Source of the DNA: a virus
IMG/VR virus record: IMGVR_UViG_3300032308_001111
Location: 1-42,440 of that record
Direction: 5' to 3' (one strand)
Length of the DNA stretch: 42,440 nt
Shown here: piece after piece, positions 26,690 to 35,522 of the stretch
Layout of the letters: the number at the start of each line of letters is the position of its first letter
How positions within the stretch are numbered: the stretch's first letter is position 1
Notes under the pieces: model-generated
The model's input: the letters and a program-made list of their open reading frames with translations, nothing else
Told to the model about the DNA's origin: nothing
Databases searched by the model: none
Made by a program: the position numbers and the translations under genes

Positions 26690-26719
26690 GTTTACTTTCC
26701 CTTAAAAATGTGGTATAAT
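26690..26719 (+). promoter_or_regulatory. Early/middle sigma70-like promoter upstream of uvsY
   Basis: GTTTAC (26690-26695), an 18-base spacer ending in TGG, and TATAAT (26714-26719). This is the same layout as five other promoters in the window. It opens the recombination gene block 30 bases before uvsY. Confidence 0.8.
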
Positions 26720-26748
26720 GGGGTATAAAATAACCCTAAGGTTTTAAC

Positions 26749-27198
26749 ATGCTAACACTTGAACAAATACTAGATAATTGGAAAGTCGATTGCCAGATCG
26801 ACGACGTTGAATTGGATAAATCCTCCAAAGATACACCTAAACTACATGCTAAATATGTAGAGCTTCTTTCATTGGCTAAACTTCAAAAACATCGTAAAGA
26901 GATGGAGTTTAAAAAATTATTGAAAGATAAATTCATGTGGTACAACGGTAAGATGGATAAAACCACTATAGATGAAAAGGGTTGGGACTACGATCCATTC
27001 GATGGGTTAAGTAAACCTATGAAAAGCGATATGGATTACTTTTATGAAAGCGATGACCAAATTCAAACACTTCAATCACAAATTGAATATTGGAAAACTG
27101 TAGTAGATACGCTATCTGATATAGTTTCTAATATTACTTGGCGTCATCAGACGATCGGTAATATGATTAAGTGGAGACAGTTTACATCCGGTGTATAA
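26749..27198 (+). CDS. uvsY: Recombination mediator UvsY
   Basis: This 149-residue, helical, charged protein carries the UvsY pattern (LEQILDNWKVDCQIDDVELD, KLHAKYVELLSLAKLQKH, WRHQTIGNMIKWRQF). UvsY loads the UvsX recombinase onto gp32-coated single strands; UvsX itself is not in the window. It is followed, with a one-base TAATG overlap, by uvsW. Confidence 0.93.
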   Translation: MLTLEQILDNWKVDCQIDDVELDKSSKDTPKLHAKYVELLSLAKLQKHRKEMEFKKLLKDKFMWYNGKMDKTTIDEKGWDYDPFDGLSKPMKSDMDYFYESDDQIQTLQSQIEYWKTVVDTLSDIVSNITWRHQTIGNMIKWRQFTSGV

Positions 27199-28676
27199 TG
27201 GACAAGATAGTAGTCAGCAAAATTAATGATGTGCACCTAAGAGTAGAGTGCGACGGTGGTGTTAAACAAGAATTAGCAGACTACTTTACATTCTATGTTC
27301 CTGGCTATAAATTCATGCCAGCGTTTAAGAATAAAATGTGGGATGGAAAGATTAGACTATATGATCTAAGGTCAAAAACATTATACGTAGGTCTATTAAA
27401 TTATATCATTAAGTTTGCAGAAGAACGTGGATACGAAGTTGAAGTTAACGTTCCAAACCAAATAACAAAAGTCAACGAAGAAGACTTACAAACCTTCGTC
27501 AATAAATTTCTAAAGCTTCCATTCGAACCTCGTGGCTATCAATATCAAGCTGCTGTATATGGTTTGAGGAATAAGCGAGCATTACTCGTATCGCCTACCG
27601 CATCTGGTAAATCCCTCATAATCTATATCATCATACGCTTTTATTTAAATGTATTAAAGCAACAAAGATTATTATTAATCGTTCCAACTACTAGCTTAGT
27701 TGAACAGATGAGATCTGACTTTTTAACATATGCACAAAATGATGATTCGTTTGATGAGTCAATGATGCATATAATCTACAGCGGAAAAGAAAAAGATACA
27801 TCAGCACCAATCGTTATTACTACATGGCAATCTGTTTATAAGTTGCCGAAAGATTGGTTCGCACCGTTTAGAATGGTTATTGGTGACGAAGCACATACAT
27901 TCCAAGCAAAATCATTATCATCTATCATGGAAAAGTTGATAGATTGTCCGTATCGTTTTGGTCTAACTGGAACTTTAGATGGTACACTGACACATAAGTT
28001 AGTATTAGAAGGTTTATTTGGACAAGTTTATCAAGTCACTACTACTAAAGCTCTGATGGATGCAGATCAACTTGCTAAACTAGATATTAAATGTTTAGTG
28101 ATGAAATATTCTGATGAAGAGTGCAAGATAGTTAAAGATAAAACTTATGCAGAGGAAATCGACTTTATCATCGCACATCAGAAGCGTAATAATTTTATTA
28201 AGAACCTAACGTTAGATCAACAGGGTAATACGCTTGTATTGTTTAATCGTGTTGATAAGCATGGTAAACCGTTGTTTAAGTTAATCAGAGATAATGCTTC
28301 TGAAGATAGAAAAGTATTTTATGTGTCTGGCGAAACAGATGTTGCAGATAGAGAAACAGTTCGCGCTATAACAGAGAAAGAGAAGAATGCCGTTATCGTA
28401 GCATCATTGGGTACATTCTCAACAGGTATTAATATTAAGAATTTGCACAATATCATATTCGCATCTCCTTCTAAATCACAAATTAAAGTATTACAATCTA
28501 TTGGCCGTGGTCTAAGAAAGGCTGATGACGGCAGAGATACAACATTATATGATATATCAGATGACTTGCATTGGAAGACAAAGAAGAACTTTACGCTCAT
28601 CCATGCTGGAATTCGGATTCAAATATATAGTAAAGAGCAATTCAATTATAAGATCCACGAGGTCAAGCTAACATGA
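27198..28676 (+). CDS. uvsW: Recombination helicase UvsW
   Basis: The ATG at 27198 overlaps the uvsY stop; starts further upstream would lie inside uvsY. The 492-residue superfamily 2 helicase has SPTASGKS (Walker A), IGDEAHTFQ (DEAH box), GLTGTLDG (motif III) and SIGRGLRKADDG (motif VI). The N-terminal 100 residues (FMPAFKNKMWDGKIRLYDL) form the UvsW DNA-binding domain. It regresses forks, branch-migrates Holliday junctions and ends origin-dependent initiation. Confidence 0.96.
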   Translation: MDKIVVSKINDVHLRVECDGGVKQELADYFTFYVPGYKFMPAFKNKMWDGKIRLYDLRSKTLYVGLLNYIIKFAEERGYEVEVNVPNQITKVNEEDLQTFVNKFLKLPFEPRGYQYQAAVYGLRNKRALLVSPTASGKSLIIYIIIRFYLNVLKQQRLLLIVPTTSLVEQMRSDFLTYAQNDDSFDESMMHIIYSGKEKDTSAPIVITTWQSVYKLPKDWFAPFRMVIGDEAHTFQAKSLSSIMEKLIDCPYRFGLTGTLDGTLTHKLVLEGLFGQVYQVTTTKALMDADQLAKLDIKCLVMKYSDEECKIVKDKTYAEEIDFIIAHQKRNNFIKNLTLDQQGNTLVLFNRVDKHGKPLFKLIRDNASEDRKVFYVSGETDVADRETVRAITEKEKNAVIVASLGTFSTGINIKNLHNIIFASPSKSQIKVLQSIGRGLRKADDGRDTTLYDISDDLHWKTKKNFTLIHAGIRIQIYSKEQFNYKIHEVKLT

Positions 28677-29077
28677 TTAGTAGAGATATAAGACAACTAA
28701 AACTTACTAATGGTGATGAGATCCTAACAGAAGTGGTTGGAGAGGATCGCGAAGAAGTATTGATTAGAGGTCCATTGAAGGTATACAGAGAACGAATTGA
28801 ATTAGGTACCATCGCCAGAGAAGCTAACATGTTTACTCGTTGGATGGGATTCTGTGATGAAGATGAACATATCATCGCTAAGTCTAACATACTTGCTATG
28901 GCTCTCGTTAACGATGCCGTTGCAATGTATTATGTTAAGATGATGGTCAATGTAGAACAAGATGCTGTCACACCTATAACAGATGCGTCTCAAGCTCGTG
29001 TTCCTGAAGTAGCACAGCATCAAGCTTCTTTCCAGATCTTAGAAGAAGATGACGGTATACCGCCAACTTATCACTAA
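28673..29077 (+). CDS. Sm-like (LSm/SH3-barrel) phage protein
   Basis: This 134-residue protein starts inside the uvsW stop (ATGA). The N-terminal 50 residues (LKLTNGDEILTEVVGE, VLIRGPLKVYRE) have the small beta-barrel look of Sm/Hfq-like proteins. A middle segment follows (NMFTRWMGFCDEDEHIIAKS), then an acidic C-terminal tail. A second protein of this style is encoded at 41806. Marine T4-like phages carry similar unnamed genes. RNA binding is an inference; no biochemical role is known to me. Confidence 0.6.
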   Translation: MISRDIRQLKLTNGDEILTEVVGEDREEVLIRGPLKVYRERIELGTIAREANMFTRWMGFCDEDEHIIAKSNILAMALVNDAVAMYYVKMMVNVEQDAVTPITDASQARVPEVAQHQASFQILEEDDGIPPTYH

Positions 29078-29166
29078 TCCTTATACTGCTGGCCCCTGGG
29101 GGTAGATATATTATATACTGTAAATATCCTGTTGTACATAGGCCCCCGAAAATAAATTTTAAATAG

Positions 29167-29196
29167 TTGTACATTTTGTTATTTTTATGGTATAAT
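29167..29196 (+). promoter_or_regulatory. Early/middle sigma70-like promoter upstream of gp55
   Basis: TTGTAC (29167-29172), an 18-base spacer ending in TATGG, and TATAAT (29191-29196). An 11-base palindrome, GGTATAATACC (29189-29199), spans the -10. A second GTTGTACA lies 35 bases upstream at 29131. The transcript would begin the gp55-gp47-gp46-def block. Confidence 0.8.
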
Positions 29197-29232
29197 ACCG
29201 ATATGTGTCCCATTAATTGGAGTGAATGAAAC

Positions 29233-29850
29233 ATGTCTGAAGTAAAGGCTCGTCCGCATTATGTGGACAACAAAAAATTCGGCAAAGCGTTAGTTGATTA
29301 TGCAGCAGCAGTCAACCAAGCAAAGACCGATGGAACAACAATCCCGATAGTACCTAACTATATAGCTGAATGCTTTCTTAAGATCGCAGAAGGTTTATCG
29401 CATAAAGTAAATTTTATTCGATACACTTATCGAGAAGAGATGGTCATGGACGCAGTAGAGAATTGCTTACGCGCAATAACTAACTATAATCCTAATGCTG
29501 AGACAAGAACTGGTACACAAAACGCATTCTCATACTTTACTCAAATTTGCTTTTTTGCATTCTTAAGACGCATTGAAAAAGAGAAGAAACAGCAAGACAT
29601 CAAATTTAAGTTTATAGAGCAATCAGGTATAGAAGAGTTTATTGCTAGTGTTGAAGGTGATGACACACATGGTGAACAAGCATTCATCGACTCTTTAAGA
29701 GAACGCATTGGTCGAATCAAAGAAAAAGACTCACAGATCAAAGAGTTTGCAAAGAAAGAAAAGAAAAACAAATCTTTAGAACTATTCATGACCGACTCAA
29801 TGGTTGATGAATTAGAATCTTTTATTGCTGAAAACACTGAGGCTGCTTAA
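29233..29850 (+). CDS. gp55: Late-transcription sigma factor gp55
   Basis: This 205-residue protein matches T4-like gp55: FIRYTYREEMVMDAVENCLR and AFSYFTQICFFAFLRRIEKE form the sigma region-2-like core that binds RNA polymerase and the TATAAATA late promoter. The C-terminal tail ends in MVDELESFIAENTEAA; in T4 the C-terminal end contacts the gp45 clamp. It is preceded by GGAGTG and a dedicated promoter. The four intergenic TATAAATA sites are its expected targets. Confidence 0.95.
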   Translation: MSEVKARPHYVDNKKFGKALVDYAAAVNQAKTDGTTIPIVPNYIAECFLKIAEGLSHKVNFIRYTYREEMVMDAVENCLRAITNYNPNAETRTGTQNAFSYFTQICFFAFLRRIEKEKKQQDIKFKFIEQSGIEEFIASVEGDDTHGEQAFIDSLRERIGRIKEKDSQIKEFAKKEKKNKSLELFMTDSMVDELESFIAENTEAA

Positions 29851-30912
29851 TTGAAGATCGCTATATTAAACGACACCCACTGTGGTGCACGTAACTCATC
29901 TGATATTTTCATGGACTACCAAGAAAAATTCTACACAGATGTGTTTTTCCCATACTTACTAGAAAATAAGATCGACAAGATCATACATCTTGGAGATTAC
30001 TACGAGCACCGAAAATACGTTAACTTTAAAGCGCTCGAACACAATCGTCGTATCTTCTTAGATAAGTTACGAGAATATAATATTACTATGGATATTATTC
30101 CAGGTAATCATGATGTGTTTTATAAAAATACCAATGAACTGTGTTCTCTTAAAGAACTCATGGGCCATTACATGGACTGTGTTAAGATCTATATGGATAA
30201 TGTGGTGGTTGAGTATGATGGTTTGAAAATAGCATTGGTCCCTTGGATCAACGTAGAAAATTATGCTGATACTATGGAATTCATCAAGACATGTTCAGCA
30301 GATATTGTAGGAGGTCATTTTGAATTCTCTGGTTTTGAAATGTATAAAGGTATTCCAAATCCCCATGGAATGGAAACAAAAGAGTTTAGTCGCTTTGAGA
30401 TGGTGTTGTCTGGCCACTTTCATACTAAGTCTAGTAGGGATAATGTTCATTATCTTGGTTCCCAAATGGAGTTTACTTGGGGTGATTGTGATGATCCTAA
30501 ATATTTTCATGTGCTTGATACTAACACGCGAGAGATAACACCCGTTCGTAATCCATATACACTTCATACAAAACTGGTGTACAACGACGAAAAAACAGAT
30601 TATAATACTATAGATGTATCTCATATGGATAATCAATTTGTTAAAGTCGTCGTAGAAAGAAAGCAAGATTTTTTTGGCTTTGATAGACTTATTGATCGTA
30701 TTACACAACGACCAATACATGAACTTAAGATAGCAGAATCTTTTACAGAATATATGGGTTCAAACGTAGAAGACGAAGAGATTAAGTTAGATGACACTCA
30801 AGTCTTATTAGATTCATATGTTGATGCAGTTGAGACTGAAGCTAATAAAGATAAATTAAAAACTCTATTGCGTGGGTTATATGTTGAAGCGCAAACTACA
30901 GAAACGGTATAA
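29851..30912 (+). CDS. gp47: Recombination nuclease subunit gp47 (Mre11-like)
   Basis: This 353-residue protein starts at TTG directly after the gp55 stop, with GAGG eight bases upstream. It has all phosphoesterase motifs: NDTHCG, GDYYEHRK, PGNHDVF and LSGHFHTKS. With gp46 it forms the Mre11-Rad50-type complex that resects DNA ends for recombination-dependent replication and host DNA breakdown. gp46 follows with no gap. Confidence 0.96.
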   Translation: MKIAILNDTHCGARNSSDIFMDYQEKFYTDVFFPYLLENKIDKIIHLGDYYEHRKYVNFKALEHNRRIFLDKLREYNITMDIIPGNHDVFYKNTNELCSLKELMGHYMDCVKIYMDNVVVEYDGLKIALVPWINVENYADTMEFIKTCSADIVGGHFEFSGFEMYKGIPNPHGMETKEFSRFEMVLSGHFHTKSSRDNVHYLGSQMEFTWGDCDDPKYFHVLDTNTREITPVRNPYTLHTKLVYNDEKTDYNTIDVSHMDNQFVKVVVERKQDFFGFDRLIDRITQRPIHELKIAESFTEYMGSNVEDEEIKLDDTQVLLDSYVDAVETEANKDKLKTLLRGLYVEAQTTETV

Positions 30913-32628
30913 ATGGCAGCAATCATTTTTAAGACAGTACGCTGGAAAAACTTCTTAAGTACTGGTGACAAATTTACAGAGATTGAATTAAATCGTAATG
31001 ATAGCACTTTGATCATAGGTCAAAACGGTGCAGGTAAATCTACGTTGTTAGATGCATTATCATTCGGTTTATTTGGTAAACCATTTAGAAATATTTTAAA
31101 GCCTCAATTATTAAACTCAATTAATAATAAGAATGCAGTAGTTGAAGTCGAGTTCTCTGTTGGCGCAGCAGAATTTAAGATAGTTCGAGGAATTAAACCA
31201 AACACATTTGAGATATACCAAAATGGTAACTTAATCAATCAAGAAGCAAACTCAAGAGACTATCAAGCATTCTTAGAGCAGAACGTATTAAAATTAAATC
31301 ACAAGTCGTTCCATCAAGTAGTAGTAATTGGATCAGCATCATTCACTCCTTTTATGCAGTTACCTCCGGGTCAACGAAGAACGATCATAGAAGAATTACT
31401 TGATATCCAAGTTTTTTCTAGAATGAATCAAATTCTGAAAGAAAAAATAGCACGAACTAAGGAACAGATCAATGACGTCAATAATCAACTCGAGATCATA
31501 TCGGAAAAAGTCAGACTTCAAAATAAATACATTGTTGATGTCGAATCACTTGCAAAGGATCAGGTTCGAGATAAGCAGAAAGCCATCACGGACAACCAAG
31601 TATCGATCAAGGATCTACAATCCAAAAATGCTGGCCTATCCGAGAGATTGGCACAATTGGTTACAAAACAAAAATCCCTTAAATCAATTGAGACCAAGAA
31701 AAATAAACTCTTATCATTTGGTGATAAGTTTAATACTACCATTAAGAGTCTACAAGAAAACAGAACTTTCTTTGTGGAATCAACTGCGTGCCCAACCTGT
31801 TCTCAAGAAATATCTGCCGACACACGGCAAGAGCACGTGCATAGGTGCGATAGCAAGATCGGGGAAGTTAATAAGCATATTGAAGAGTTAGAAGAAGAAC
31901 TCATACTTATTGAAGCTGAAGAGATGATTCTATTAGAAGAAGTAGAATCTTTTCAAAATGCTCAGATGGATATAGTAGCAAACAATGCATCTATCACAGC
32001 ACTACAAAATCAAATAGACAAACTGGAATCAGAAGTCTTAAAGATAGAAGGAACCGAAGGGGATGTTGGAGCTGCAATGGCAGATCTAAAAACTTTACAG
32101 GTTGAAAAAGAATCCTTAGCTGAATTAAAACTATCTCACATCGACGGTCAAAACTATAACATGATTGCGAGTGAGATGCTTAAAGATACTGGTATCAAGA
32201 CCAAGATCGTTAAGCAATATCTTCCAGTCATTAATAAATTAGTCAATCAATACCTACAGATCTTGGACTTCTTCGTATTGTTTAACTTAGACGAATCCTT
32301 CAATGAGACGATCAAATCTCGTTATAGAGACGAGTTTACATATGCAAGTTTCTCTGAAGGCGAGAAGCAACGAATTGACTTAAGTCTTCTGTTTACTTGG
32401 CGTCAGATCGCTAAGATGAAGAACTCAGCTAATACAAACTTATTGATCTTAGATGAGACATTCGATTCATCATTAGATACTGATGGTATCGACAATCTTA
32501 TGAAGATACTTGGATCTGTGCAAGATACCAACGTGTTTGTCATCTCGCATAAAGGAGATGTACTTGATTCTAAATTTAGAAACAAGATTGAATTTGTTAA
32601 AGAAAGAAATTTTTCAAGGATTAAATAA
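30913..32628 (+). CDS. gp46: Recombination ATPase subunit gp46 (Rad50-like)
   Basis: This 571-residue SMC-type ATPase has Walker A GQNGAGKST (Lys42), a coiled-coil middle with the zinc-hook CPTC at residues 293-296, the signature SFSEGEKQRIDLSL and Walker B NLLILDETFDSSLD. It is the partner of gp47. The stop overlaps the next gene by one base (TAATG). Confidence 0.97.
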   Translation: MAAIIFKTVRWKNFLSTGDKFTEIELNRNDSTLIIGQNGAGKSTLLDALSFGLFGKPFRNILKPQLLNSINNKNAVVEVEFSVGAAEFKIVRGIKPNTFEIYQNGNLINQEANSRDYQAFLEQNVLKLNHKSFHQVVVIGSASFTPFMQLPPGQRRTIIEELLDIQVFSRMNQILKEKIARTKEQINDVNNQLEIISEKVRLQNKYIVDVESLAKDQVRDKQKAITDNQVSIKDLQSKNAGLSERLAQLVTKQKSLKSIETKKNKLLSFGDKFNTTIKSLQENRTFFVESTACPTCSQEISADTRQEHVHRCDSKIGEVNKHIEELEEELILIEAEEMILLEEVESFQNAQMDIVANNASITALQNQIDKLESEVLKIEGTEGDVGAAMADLKTLQVEKESLAELKLSHIDGQNYNMIASEMLKDTGIKTKIVKQYLPVINKLVNQYLQILDFFVLFNLDESFNETIKSRYRDEFTYASFSEGEKQRIDLSLLFTWRQIAKMKNSANTNLLILDETFDSSLDTDGIDNLMKILGSVQDTNVFVISHKGDVLDSKFRNKIEFVKERNFSRIK

Positions 32629-33113
32629 TGGAACTAAACTATCAACTCATCCCGTATGACGATCCACTGTTGACTAAATCTCTAGAATATAAAGAGGTTG
32701 AAGATAAGAAGAAGTTTGCAGAGCAATTGGTAAATGCATGTAAGTTCTTTAAAGGAATCGGCTTATCAGCCAATCAAGTTGGTATTGATAATAGGATATT
32801 CTGTATCACATTCAATGATTTCTCAGAGACGTTCTTTGATCCAAAGATCGTGGAATATTCTAAAGAAGAGACTTTATTTGAAGAAGGTTGCTTATCACAA
32901 CCCGGCGTATTCATCAACCTTAAACGACCTAAGACAGTTAAGATTGAATACACAAATCGAGAAGGTGAACGCATCACCGCAGATTTCTCAGGTATCACGG
33001 CTCGTATCATTCAACACGAATATGACCACATGGAAGGTACAAACTTTTTAGAAAAGGCATCTCCGCTGAAACGAGCTTTGGCATTAAAACATGCTAAGCA
33101 GAAAAAACGCTAA
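32628..33113 (+). CDS. def: Peptide deformylase
   Basis: This 161-residue protein has all three deformylase motifs: GIGLSANQVG, EEGCLSQPG (metal Cys88) and QHEYDHMEG (His130, Glu131, His134). It removes the formyl group from new proteins and usually uses Fe(II). It is slightly shorter than bacterial enzymes, as is typical of phage forms; marine phages carry such genes. It overlaps gp46 by one base and is the last gene of the gp55 block. Confidence 0.95.
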   Translation: MELNYQLIPYDDPLLTKSLEYKEVEDKKKFAEQLVNACKFFKGIGLSANQVGIDNRIFCITFNDFSETFFDPKIVEYSKEETLFEEGCLSQPGVFINLKRPKTVKIEYTNREGERITADFSGITARIIQHEYDHMEGTNFLEKASPLKRALALKHAKQKKR

Positions 33114-33132
33114 TAAAATCAATGACTTGTAA

Positions 33133-33179
33133 GGGCTATGTACTGCAGGATATTATTATGGTATAATATACCTATATTA
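33133..33179 (+). repeat. Promoter repeat, copy 1 (before cobT-like gene)
   Basis: A 47-base segment that recurs almost unchanged at 35438-35485. It covers the -35, spacer, -10 and the bases after the -10 (CCTATATTA). The copies differ by one inserted base and a few bases in the spacer. Confidence 0.85.
33138..33167 (+). promoter_or_regulatory. Early/middle promoter upstream of cobT-like gene
   Basis: ATGTAC (33138-33143), an 18-base spacer ending in TATGG, and TATAAT (33162-33167). The -10 sits inside the perfect 13-base palindrome GGTATAATATACC (33160-33172), a possible operator. Confidence 0.82.
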
Positions 33180-33209
33180 AGTAATAAATAACATGTAAAA
33201 GGTGTCCAA

Positions 33210-35438
33210 ATGCCAGTCGAAAATATAGCAATAAATTTTAATCAGCAATCTACTCTAGCTAAACTTCTAGCTAAAGAGAACATCAACGTTATTCACGGAT
33301 CTTATAAGACTGCATGGTTCGATCCACAACGCAGAGTCTTAGCTTTACCAGTTTGGAAAAATAAAGGTAAAGCTGTCTATGATCTACTCACAGGTCATGA
33401 AGTAGGTCATGCGCTCTATACACCATCAGTTGGTTGGCACGATGCCGTTGATGATGTCGACGGTGCACCTAAAGCATATCTCAATGTGTTAGAAGATGTA
33501 CGTATTGAACGCAAAGTTCAAGACAAGTATCCTGGTCTTCGTTCACAATTTCAAAAAGCATACAAACAATTATCAACTGAAGATTTCTTTGGGTTAGAAT
33601 CTCAAGGCATCGACGTTGATAGTATTCGTGTCATTGATAAAATCAATCTTAAGTCTAAGCTTGGTCCAAACATAGAAGTTCAGTTCGATAACATCGAGCG
33701 TGGATTTTACAATGCATCGTTTAAGACTGAAACCTTTGAAGAAGTCGTCAAGCTTGCTAAAGACATCTATGCATATCAAAAAGCTTTAGAAGAAACTGCT
33801 CCAAGAGAATCAAAGCAAACGATGGTTACTCAATCTCTTGATGATCTTCAAGAAGATGACGGTGGTACTAGCGAAAATGACTATGAGAAACCAGATCAAA
33901 GTGCTGCTGATGGAGAATCTGAAGAAACAGAGAAGGATGCTAAAGGTCAAACTGGTAAAGGTCACGATGGAGAAAACGAAGGACTGTCTGAAGATGACGT
34001 CACAAAAGGACCATCTGGAAAATCTCAAGACGAACAACCAGCTTCTGCAGAAGCTTTGACAGATAAAGCTTTCCGTGATCGCGAGAAAGAATTAGTGGTT
34101 GCAGATATGCAAGAAAACGTCTTCACGATCAACAGAGTTCGTCAACCGAACATTGTGATCGACTACAAAGATTATTTTGCAGAATGGGAAAAGCATCTTC
34201 GCTTTGAAAATCCAGATCAAGATCATTTAATATCCCGTATCGCTGAGCAAAAAGAATTGCTAAAAGACAAGTATCGTAAATTTAAAAACGAGACTGAGAT
34301 GGCTGCAGCATATATGGCTAAAGAATTTGAACTTCGTAAAGCTGCATTCCAATATTCTAGGTCTAAATTGGAAAAAACTGGTATCATCAATACGAATAAG
34401 TTGCATGCCTACAAATATTCAGAAGACATCTTCTTAAAATCTACAAAGCTTGCAAATTATAAGAATCACGGCATGATGATGTTCATCGACTTTAGCGGTT
34501 CTATGCAGGAGAATTTGGGACCAACTATTCGTCAGCTATTGAACTTGACTTTGTTCTGTCGTATGGTTCAAATACCATATGAAGTATATGCGTTTACAAC
34601 ACGTGTACGTGACGATGCAGATGATCGCAATCAAAAATGGGAAGACTTCTCTGACAACGAGATCATCCCAGAAAAATTCAACTTGCTTAATTTAATGTCT
34701 TCACGTATGACTCGTGCAGAATATAATAAAGCACAAGAGATGTTATGGACACTATCTCAAGCTTGGGACGGTGGTATTTCACAGTGGTATATCAATTCAT
34801 GGAATCAACTCCATAGCACCCCACTGAATACATGTATCGTCGTTGCTAATGACATGATTAAAAAATTCAAGCTTCAACACAAGATTGAAAACATGACTGC
34901 AATGTTTTTATCTGATGGTGAATCTGATAACTTCCAAGTTCGCATGACAGAGGAAGGCGAGAAACACAGAACGCAAGCAACTGGATATTACTATCGTTCT
35001 AGAAAATGTTATGTTAGAATTGATGGCAAGACTTTAGAATTGGACTCAGCAGTCGGCAGCGCTATGACTGAGGGACTATTAAAGTTCTTAAAAGAATCTA
35101 CTAATAGTAATGTGCTAGGTTTCTTTATCTCGCAATATCGTAATCAAGCAATCAATAAAGTGTTACACGAAGTTGGATCTGCAAACTATATCAAGAATAA
35201 GGAAAAATATACCACGCAGATGACTAAGAATCGTGCTATCATTGAAGACAAGATCTTTGGCTATGATCGTTATTTTGGTCTATGTACAAAATATATGGAC
35301 ATAGTTGAAGATGAGTTTGGAGAGCTTGTGGAAGACGGAGCAAGCAAAGGTAAGATTAAAACAGCATTTGCAAAGATGACAAAGGCTAAGCGAGTTAATC
35401 GTGTATTATTGAATGCTTTCGTAGACTCTATTGCATAG
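33210..35438 (+). CDS. cobT: CobT-like protein: metallopeptidase-type N-terminus and C-terminal vWA domain
   Basis: This 742-residue protein has a zincin-type HEVGH motif (His63, Glu64, His67), an acidic low-complexity linker at about residues 210-290 and a von Willebrand A domain. The vWA domain has the MIDAS motif DFSGS starting at Asp427 and later DGESD. Marine T4-like phages carry this gene, usually labelled CobT, next to the AAA+ gene cobS. In bacteria CobS-CobT form the chelatase that inserts cobalt for B12. No cobalamin pathway genes are present and the phage protein is probably an AAA+/vWA remodelling partner with a protease-like domain. It has its own promoter; the leader (AAGGTGTCCA before the ATG) recurs before cobS. 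Confidence 0.85.
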   Translation: MPVENIAINFNQQSTLAKLLAKENINVIHGSYKTAWFDPQRRVLALPVWKNKGKAVYDLLTGHEVGHALYTPSVGWHDAVDDVDGAPKAYLNVLEDVRIERKVQDKYPGLRSQFQKAYKQLSTEDFFGLESQGIDVDSIRVIDKINLKSKLGPNIEVQFDNIERGFYNASFKTETFEEVVKLAKDIYAYQKALEETAPRESKQTMVTQSLDDLQEDDGGTSENDYEKPDQSAADGESEETEKDAKGQTGKGHDGENEGLSEDDVTKGPSGKSQDEQPASAEALTDKAFRDREKELVVADMQENVFTINRVRQPNIVIDYKDYFAEWEKHLRFENPDQDHLISRIAEQKELLKDKYRKFKNETEMAAAYMAKEFELRKAAFQYSRSKLEKTGIINTNKLHAYKYSEDIFLKSTKLANYKNHGMMMFIDFSGSMQENLGPTIRQLLNLTLFCRMVQIPYEVYAFTTRVRDDADDRNQKWEDFSDNEIIPEKFNLLNLMSSRMTRAEYNKAQEMLWTLSQAWDGGISQWYINSWNQLHSTPLNTCIVVANDMIKKFKLQHKIENMTAMFLSDGESDNFQVRMTEEGEKHRTQATGYYYRSRKCYVRIDGKTLELDSAVGSAMTEGLLKFLKESTNSNVLGFFISQYRNQAINKVLHEVGSANYIKNKEKYTTQMTKNRAIIEDKIFGYDRYFGLCTKYMDIVEDEFGELVEDGASKGKIKTAFAKMTKAKRVNRVLLNAFVDSIA

Positions 35439-35485
35439 GGCCTATGTACTGCAGGATATTTATATGGTATAATATACCTATATTA
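35438..35485 (+). repeat. Promoter repeat, copy 2 (before cobS-like gene)
   Basis: The second copy of the 47-48-base promoter segment at 33133-33179. It begins at the last base of the cobT-like stop codon. The shared palindrome and flanking bases imply common control of both genes. Confidence 0.85.
35444..35473 (+). promoter_or_regulatory. Early/middle promoter upstream of cobS-like gene
   Basis: ATGTAC (35444-35449), an 18-base spacer ending in TATGG, and TATAAT (35468-35473), inside the palindrome GGTATAATATACC (35466-35478). Confidence 0.82.
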
Positions 35486-35522
35486 TGTAGTTTTATTATG
35501 TTAAAAGTGAAAGGTGTCCAGT

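Noticed and set aside
30295-30720. A 141-codon - strand frame opposite gp47
   Set aside because: It is fully contained in gp47, which has all phosphoesterase motifs; no promoter or ribosome site is evident.
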